From Candidatus Handelsmanbacteria bacterium (GTDB taxonomy: Bacteria > Latescibacterota > UBA2968 > UBA8231): 64,000 bases of DNA. Below the pieces are notes generated by a model that made no database searches, had not been told where the DNA came from, and worked only from the letters and a program-made list of their open reading frames with translations. The DNA is taken from positions 1 through 64,000 of the forward strand of contig VGJS01000011.1 of NCBI GenBank assembly GCA_016867395.1, given 5' to 3'. Positions within the stretch are counted from its first letter, which is position 1; each line of letters begins with the position of its first letter. Position numbers and translations under genes: made by a program. This document shows positions 60,012 to 64,000 of this stretch, one piece after another.

Positions 60012-60059
60012 GCCGTTCTCCTCAGCTTTGGCCCCTCAAGGCCGGAGGTTTCGCGGCGC

Positions 60060-61118
60060 TCAGCGGCCGCTGAGCGCCTCTTCGAGCAGCCTGGCGATCT
60101 GCGGGATACCCAAGGATCGCAGATCAGCGGCGTGCAGGGTTCTCACCCAATTGCTGTGGGGATGCACCCAGCGCCGGGGCTCCTCGGAAAAGAGCCCCAC
60201 TACCGGCACATGCATGGCGCCGGCCAGGTGCAAAAGCTCGGTGTTGCAGGCGACCAGGGCCCGGCAGTTGGCCAGCAGGGCGGCACTGTCGGCCAGGTCG
60301 TCCTGCTGGAAGGGCAACACCCGGTTGCCGTGGCTTTGGTGCAGAAAGTTGAGCTGCCGCCGCTCGGCCGGGGTGAAGAAGAGCACCGGCCGCGCCCCCC
60401 GCTCAATCACCCGGCCCACCAATTCGTCCAACTGCCGCTGGCTCAGGCCCCACCCCTCGCCGCCGGACAGATCGACCCCCACGGCGTTGCGTGCATTTTC
60501 CTCATCCAGGTACCGGCTCCGGGCCTGGGCCACCCGTTCCGCCTCCACCGCCCAACGGGTGGGGGACAGTTCTTTCAGGTCGATCAGGCGCAAGAGCCCG
60601 AGGTACTGTTCGCCCTCGTAGGTATCTCCCGCCCTGGGCACCACCTCCAGGTTGAAAGCCCGCAGGCCGGGGCGCCGGAAACCCAGGCGCAGACGGGACC
60701 CGCTGCCGGCGCATAGCCAGGCCAGGCGGTAGCTGCAATCGGCACCCAGACACAAGGCCAGGTCAAACTGCTCTTCCCGCAAGCGCTGCCGGGCGGCCTC
60801 CATTTCTGGGCTGCCCACCGACCGGTCCAGGGGCACGCCCAGCACCTGGTCGGCATAGGGCAGTTGGCCGGCGACCCCGGCCCTGGCCTCGCCTACCAGC
60901 AGGGAGATCCGCGCCTTAGGATAGCGCTGGCGCACCGCCCGGCAGGCCGGGGCGGCGATGACCAGACCGCCCACCCGGTCGTTGGGCGCCACCAGAATCC
61001 TGGCCGCCTCCTCCAGATCCCTGAACACATCGACGGCCACTTCTGGCAAGGCCTCCTCCTGTCGCCACCACCGCGAAGTCCGCTCCCAGAAGGTGCCATT
61101 TAACCAGGCCGCGTTCAT
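60060..61118 (-). CDS. GT9-family glycosyltransferase (heptosyltransferase-like)
   Basis: 352 aa. N-terminal Rossmann half: ARILVAPNDRVGGLVIAAPACRAVRQRYPKA, the GDxLxxxP-type heptosyltransferase opening, and FDLALCLGADCSYRLAWL. C-terminal half: VLFFTPAERRQLNFL, ALLANCRALVACNTELLHLAGAMHVPVVGLFSEEPRRW, corresponding to the D.GxxHlAaAlGxPxvalFGxxxP block. It adds ADP-heptose or a related sugar to LPS core or a surface glycan at the cytoplasmic face. It lies 11 bp downstream of the MinD-like gene. Confidence 0.85.
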   Translation of the reverse strand: MNAAWLNGTFWERTSRWWRQEEALPEVAVDVFRDLEEAARILVAPNDRVGGLVIAAPACRAVRQRYPKARISLLVGEARAGVAGQLPYADQVLGVPLDRSVGSPEMEAARQRLREEQFDLALCLGADCSYRLAWLCAGSGSRLRLGFRRPGLRAFNLEVVPRAGDTYEGEQYLGLLRLIDLKELSPTRWAVEAERVAQARSRYLDEENARNAVGVDLSGGEGWGLSQRQLDELVGRVIERGARPVLFFTPAERRQLNFLHQSHGNRVLPFQQDDLADSAALLANCRALVACNTELLHLAGAMHVPVVGLFSEEPRRWVHPHSNWVRTLHAADLRSLGIPQIARLLEEALSGR

Positions 61119-61129
61119 TCCAGGCCCAC

Positions 61130-62173
61130 CTACCAGAACCGGGCTTCGGTCTTGGCCACCTGCGCCAGCTTAGCGGCGTCCTGGGCGCCGAAGCGGTGGA
61201 GGCGGTCGCTGACCAGCAGCCCTTTCATCAGAATGCTGTAAAGGTCTCTGGAGGCCGAAGATTTTGGCGCTTCGAGCAGCACGGGACGGCGACGCTCGCA
61301 GGCTTTGAGGATCGCCTCGTCGCTGCGCACGTACCCCACGTAGTCCATCCTGACGGAGAGGTACTCCTGGACCAGGTCGAGGAAGCGTTGCACCTCCTCG
61401 ACGTGGCGGCGCCGGCGCACGCGGTTGAGCAGGAGGCGGGGCCGGAAGGCGTTGAGGAGATTCTCGGCCTCCAGGCCCGCCTGGGGATCGGTTTCCCCGA
61501 TCATCTCCAACAGGGCGCAGATGCGCCCGGTGCGGCGGCCGGACTGTTTGGCGAATTGGTTGATGACCGCTTTAATCTCCTCGCGCTTGGCAAATCGCCG
61601 CCGGAGCTTGCGGTACACGGTGTTCTTAATAAACCCGTACGCGTCCACCCGGGCCTGGGGCTCGGGGGTGCAGACCACGATGCCCTGATTGGAAAGGGCG
61701 AAAAAGTCGAGGGTGTTGTACGCCGAGCCAGCCCCCAGGTCCACCAGCACGTAATCTGCGTCGAGAGATTGTACATGCCGGATCAGCCGCTCCTTCGCCA
61801 GATAAGAGAGATTCGCCGCTCCCACCAGTTCGTTACCCCCGCAGATCAATTTCAGGTTCTCGGTCGGGGTGGGCAGCAGCACCTCCCGCAGGGACCGGAT
61901 CTCGCTGGTAAGGAAACTGCCCAGGCTGCGGGGAGGGGAGATCTGGTTGAAGAAGAGATGGAGGTCCGCCCCGCCTAGGTCGCCGTCCACGAGAATGACC
62001 TTGTATCCCAGCAGGGCCAAGCCCACGCCCAAGTTGGCGGTCAGGGTTGACTTGCCCGTCCCTCCCTTGCCACCGGCGATGGGCCAGATGGTGGTGACCG
62101 GCACCTGGCCGTTGAGTAGAATCAGATCCGTGTCCGATTCTGGCTCCCGTTCCAGTACCACCTGTGCGCTCAT
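61130..62173 (-). CDS. MinD/ParA-family ATPase (FlhG-like)
   Basis: 347 aa. Deviant Walker A IAGGKGGTGKSTLTANLG at 33-50, with two conserved lysines, the A' box DGDLGGADLHLFF, and DYVLVDLGAGSAYNTLDFFAL as Walker B. C-terminal LLNRVRRRRHVEEVQRFLDLVQEYL continues the fold. Family members place cell structures such as division sites, flagella or chemotaxis arrays. No flagellar gene is visible near it. Possible co-transcription with GT9. Confidence 0.88.
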   Translation of the reverse strand: MSAQVVLEREPESDTDLILLNGQVPVTTIWPIAGGKGGTGKSTLTANLGVGLALLGYKVILVDGDLGGADLHLFFNQISPPRSLGSFLTSEIRSLREVLLPTPTENLKLICGGNELVGAANLSYLAKERLIRHVQSLDADYVLVDLGAGSAYNTLDFFALSNQGIVVCTPEPQARVDAYGFIKNTVYRKLRRRFAKREEIKAVINQFAKQSGRRTGRICALLEMIGETDPQAGLEAENLLNAFRPRLLLNRVRRRRHVEEVQRFLDLVQEYLSVRMDYVGYVRSDEAILKACERRRPVLLEAPKSSASRDLYSILMKGLLVSDRLHRFGAQDAAKLAQVAKTEARFW

Positions 62174-62284
62174 GATTTGCCGTTACCGGGCATACTAAGC
62201 AATCGCTGCAGGCAGTCCCGCAGCCCCCGAACACTTGGGGAAAGGGATCACGTGCCGGCTGAAATTATTACCCCGTCAAGGGTT

Positions 62285-62314
62285 AGTATAGTTCGCCTAT
62301 CGGCGGCCTGTCAA
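62285..62314 (-). promoter_or_regulatory. Promoter for the MinD-like gene
   Basis: Minus strand TTGACA (62309-62314), 18-bp spacer, TATACT (62285-62290), both near consensus. The predicted leader is about 105 nt, the longest seen here, and could hold regulatory structure. Confidence 0.7.
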
Positions 62315-62444
62315 GTGGATTGTCGGCTGCATTCCTAGTTTGACCGGGGAAGGGGCAACCGCCCCGCCTCCCCTATTGTTAGATCGGGAGGTCTAGCCGA
62401 GGTTTTAGGAGATGCTGCGGCCCCAGCCCAGGGAGGAGCGCTTT

Positions 62445-62900
62445 TTGTCCCGAACTGTCACCAGGGATTTCACCGCTACCACCTTCGTGGTCCGCGGCCA
62501 GCACACCTTGTTGCTGTGGCACAACAAGGTGGGGGCCTGGCTGCCCCCCGGCGGCCATATCCACCCCGGCGAACTGCCCGAGGAGGCCGCCTGCCGAGAG
62601 GTGCTGGAGGAGACCGGGCTGGCGGTGGAGCTTCTGGGCCGGGAGAAAGAGTGGGGCAGGGTGAAAGTGTTGCGCCAGCCGGTGTGTATCCTGTTGGAGG
62701 ACATCGGGCCGGGGCACCAGCACATCGACCTCATCTATTTTGGCCTGGCAAGGTCTGGCGAGCCGCGCCTCAACCCCCGGGAAAGTTCGGCGTTGCGCTG
62801 GTGTTCCAAAGCCGAACTTGAGGACCCCCGGATCGCCCCGGACATCCGCATCCTCGGCCGCCGAGCCATCGCCACCTTGGCCCCCCTCGCCCAGGGGTAG
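62445..62900 (+). CDS. Nudix hydrolase
   Basis: 151 aa from TTG 62445, which has GGGAGGAG 6 nt upstream. The track start ATG 62412 has AGGAG with no spacer and adds 11 unfamiliar residues. The Nudix box is complete: GGHIHPGELPEEAACREVLEETGL (GX5EX7REUXEEXGU). Surrounding FTATTFVVRGQHTLLLWHNKVGAWLPP is typical. It hydrolyses a nucleoside diphosphate linked to another moiety. The HDAC-like gene follows after 3 bp. Confidence 0.9.
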   Translation: MSRTVTRDFTATTFVVRGQHTLLLWHNKVGAWLPPGGHIHPGELPEEAACREVLEETGLAVELLGREKEWGRVKVLRQPVCILLEDIGPGHQHIDLIYFGLARSGEPRLNPRESSALRWCSKAELEDPRIAPDIRILGRRAIATLAPLAQG

Positions 62901-62903
62901 AGC

Positions 62904-63851
62904 ATGGCCAGGACCGCCTTCTATTTCCACCCCGAGTATCTCGAACACCAGGTCGGGGCCAACCACCCCGAATGCCCCGAAAGGCTGGTGGCCATCATGG
63001 ACACCCTGGATCGGGAGGGTCTGCTGGACCAGTTGGGGGTGCGACAGCCGGGGCCGGCCCCTGTCGAAAGCCTGACCCGCATCCATTCCCCCGCCCACAT
63101 CGAACACCTCGCCAGGCTCAGCGGCCTGGGGCGCCTGGTGGCCATTGGGCCCGACACCGGTCTCAGCCCGTCTACCTTTGGGGCGGCCTGCCTGGCGGCC
63201 GGGGCCGGGGCCGAGGCCATCGACGCGGTGATGGCCGGCGAGGTCGACAATGCCTTCTGCGCCGTGCGGCCCCCCGGCCACCACGCCGAGCGGGATCAGG
63301 CGATGGGCTTCTGCTATCTCAACAACGCCGCCATAGGGGCCCGCCACGCCCAGGAACGCCACGGCCTGTCCCGGGTAGCCATTCTCGACTGGGACGTCCA
63401 CCACGGCAACGGCACCCAGCACAGCTTTGAGGAAGACCCCTCGGTCTTCTTTTTCAGCATCCACCAGTTCAGCCCTTTCTTCTACCCTGGCACTGGAGCG
63501 GCCCACGAGCAGGGCCGAGGGCCGGGGCTGGGCTATACCCTCAATGCCCCCGTGCCGCCGGGGGCCACGGACGCCGATTTCCTGCGGGTCTTCCGCCAGG
63601 TGTTGCGCCCAGCCATCGACCGCTTCCGCCCCGAGTTCATCCTGCTCTCCGCCGGCTTCGACGCCCACCGGGACGACCCCCTCGGCGAGTTGGAACTGAG
63701 CGCCGAGGGTTTCGCCGAATTGACCGCCGAGGTGCGCCACATGGCCGAGGACCACTGCCAGGGGCGGCTGGTCTCCCTGCTCGAAGGGGGCTACGACTTC
63801 GCCGCCACAGCCGCCGCGGTAGCCGCCCATCTGCGAGTGTTGATGTACTAG
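62904..63851 (+). CDS. Histone-deacetylase-superfamily protein (acetoin utilisation / acetylpolyamine hydrolase type)
   Basis: 315 aa. Zn hydrolase signature complete: CAVRPPGHHAERD (catalytic His pair), GFCYLNNAAIGA, ILDWDVHHGNGTQ (metal Asp and His), FFSIHQFSPFFYPGTGA, LSAGFDAHRDDPLG (metal Asp) and LEGGYD. Bacterial members deacetylate acetylpolyamines, acetoin-related proteins or other acyl-lysines. The acetylpolyamine possibility is interesting with a polyamine-type cassette 20 kb away, but not tested. Coupled with the Nudix gene; its TAG overlaps the TAG of the next, convergent ORF. Confidence 0.9.
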   Translation: MARTAFYFHPEYLEHQVGANHPECPERLVAIMDTLDREGLLDQLGVRQPGPAPVESLTRIHSPAHIEHLARLSGLGRLVAIGPDTGLSPSTFGAACLAAGAGAEAIDAVMAGEVDNAFCAVRPPGHHAERDQAMGFCYLNNAAIGARHAQERHGLSRVAILDWDVHHGNGTQHSFEEDPSVFFFSIHQFSPFFYPGTGAAHEQGRGPGLGYTLNAPVPPGATDADFLRVFRQVLRPAIDRFRPEFILLSAGFDAHRDDPLGELELSAEGFAELTAEVRHMAEDHCQGRLVSLLEGGYDFAATAAAVAAHLRVLMY

Positions 63852-64000
63852 GGTTTGGTGAAGATGTGGATATCGACCCGGTGTTCGAGAGCCTTCCACT
63901 GCACGGCCCGGGTCTCGACTTGGTGGCCGTAGCCCTGTTGCTCCAGGATGGCGACAAAATGGCGGGCCGCCGGCCGCTGGGGATCGGCCAGGAAGAAGCA
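63848..64000 (-). CDS. C-terminal fragment of an unrecognised protein
   Basis: Open from the window edge (start not visible) to TAG at 63848-63850. 50 residues are seen: ADPQRPAARHFVAILEQQGY, then QVETRAVQWKALEHRVDIHI, ending FTKP. The ending suggests a compact alpha/beta domain closing with a helix and a strand, but I cannot assign a family. The shared CTAG stop with the HDAC-like gene supports it being the real frame. Confidence 0.55.
   Translation of the reverse strand, partial: CFFLADPQRPAARHFVAILEQQGYGHQVETRAVQWKALEHRVDIHIFTKP

Noticed and set aside
1-64000. CRISPR arrays, rRNA genes, prophage or integrase attachment sites
   Set aside because: I saw no regularly spaced short repeats, no rRNA and no integrase. 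The tRNA-Pro tandem does not show a flanking duplicated 3' end beyond the tRNAs themselves.

Overview
The window is high-GC, very gene-dense bacterial chromosome. It carries housekeeping genes (ychF, HU, mreB/mreC, purB, pyrH, hisI, ftsH, three tRNAs), many lipoproteins and outer-envelope proteins, and one broken restriction locus. A C-terminal tail of the T9SS/FlgD-Ig type (NHPNPFN, then GVYFCRL), cohesin- and dockerin-like modules, and a tiny AURKAIP1/COX24-type basic protein beside HU point to the FCB superphylum or a neighbour (Latescibacterota/Gemmatimonadota-like). That is inference from protein families, with no marker phylogeny. Promoters fit a sigma70-type TTGACA-N17-TATATT pattern. 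Convergent genes abut or overlap, three times through a shared CTAG.

Layout. 1-233: right end of an IS3-type insertion sequence. 378-3083: a single-haem cytochrome fused to an outer-membrane barrel, ychF, and a coiled-coil lipoprotein. 3102-5975 (minus): a HU / COX24-like / tRNA-Arg / tRNA-Pro / tRNA-Pro transcription unit, then mreC, mreB and a 50-aa ORF. 6102-8931: a hypothetical protein and three lipoproteins (TPR, unknown, HELTH aminopeptidase). 8873-10588: TMTC-like membrane TPR protein. 10672-14312: a complete TRAP transporter of the TatT type (tatT-dctP-dctQ-dctM). 14362-17014: mcrB and mcrC remnants with many frameshifts and stops. 17084-25394: mltB, DASS transporter, Eis-like acetyltransferase, NodB deacetylase, D-2-hydroxyacid dehydrogenase, EamA, purB, pyrH. 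25399-30396: a 1665-aa secreted repeat protein. 30566-32592: cysC, hisI, flippase-like membrane protein.

32606-48448 is the most unusual part: eleven consecutive minus-strand genes. The upstream block is an OPT-like transporter, an inactive-looking M28 peptidase fused to an FtsX/MacB-type permease, and a second OPT-like transporter, all with overlapping reading frames. After an internal TTGATT-N17-TATATT promoter follows a PspA-centred block: J-domain protein, YbjN/Tir-chaperone-like protein, PspA, Tat-exported FAD oxidoreductase, membrane-anchored spermidine-synthase-like enzyme, DUF4178, lipoprotein, DUF350. I read the second block as an envelope-stress/polyamine cassette and the first as an uncharacterised envelope transport system.

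48544-64000: M42 peptidase, aldo/keto reductase, OmpH/Skp chaperone, a three-gene sugar/hydroxy-acid operon (TIM-barrel isomerase, LarA-like, SDR) with its own promoter and dyad operator, MFS exporter, RidA, FtsH, methyltransferase with a coupled 48-aa ORF, an orphan 2-oxoacid dehydrogenase E2, small membrane protein, GT9 glycosyltransferase, MinD/FlhG-like ATPase, Nudix hydrolase, histone-deacetylase-like enzyme, and a cut-off minus-strand ORF.
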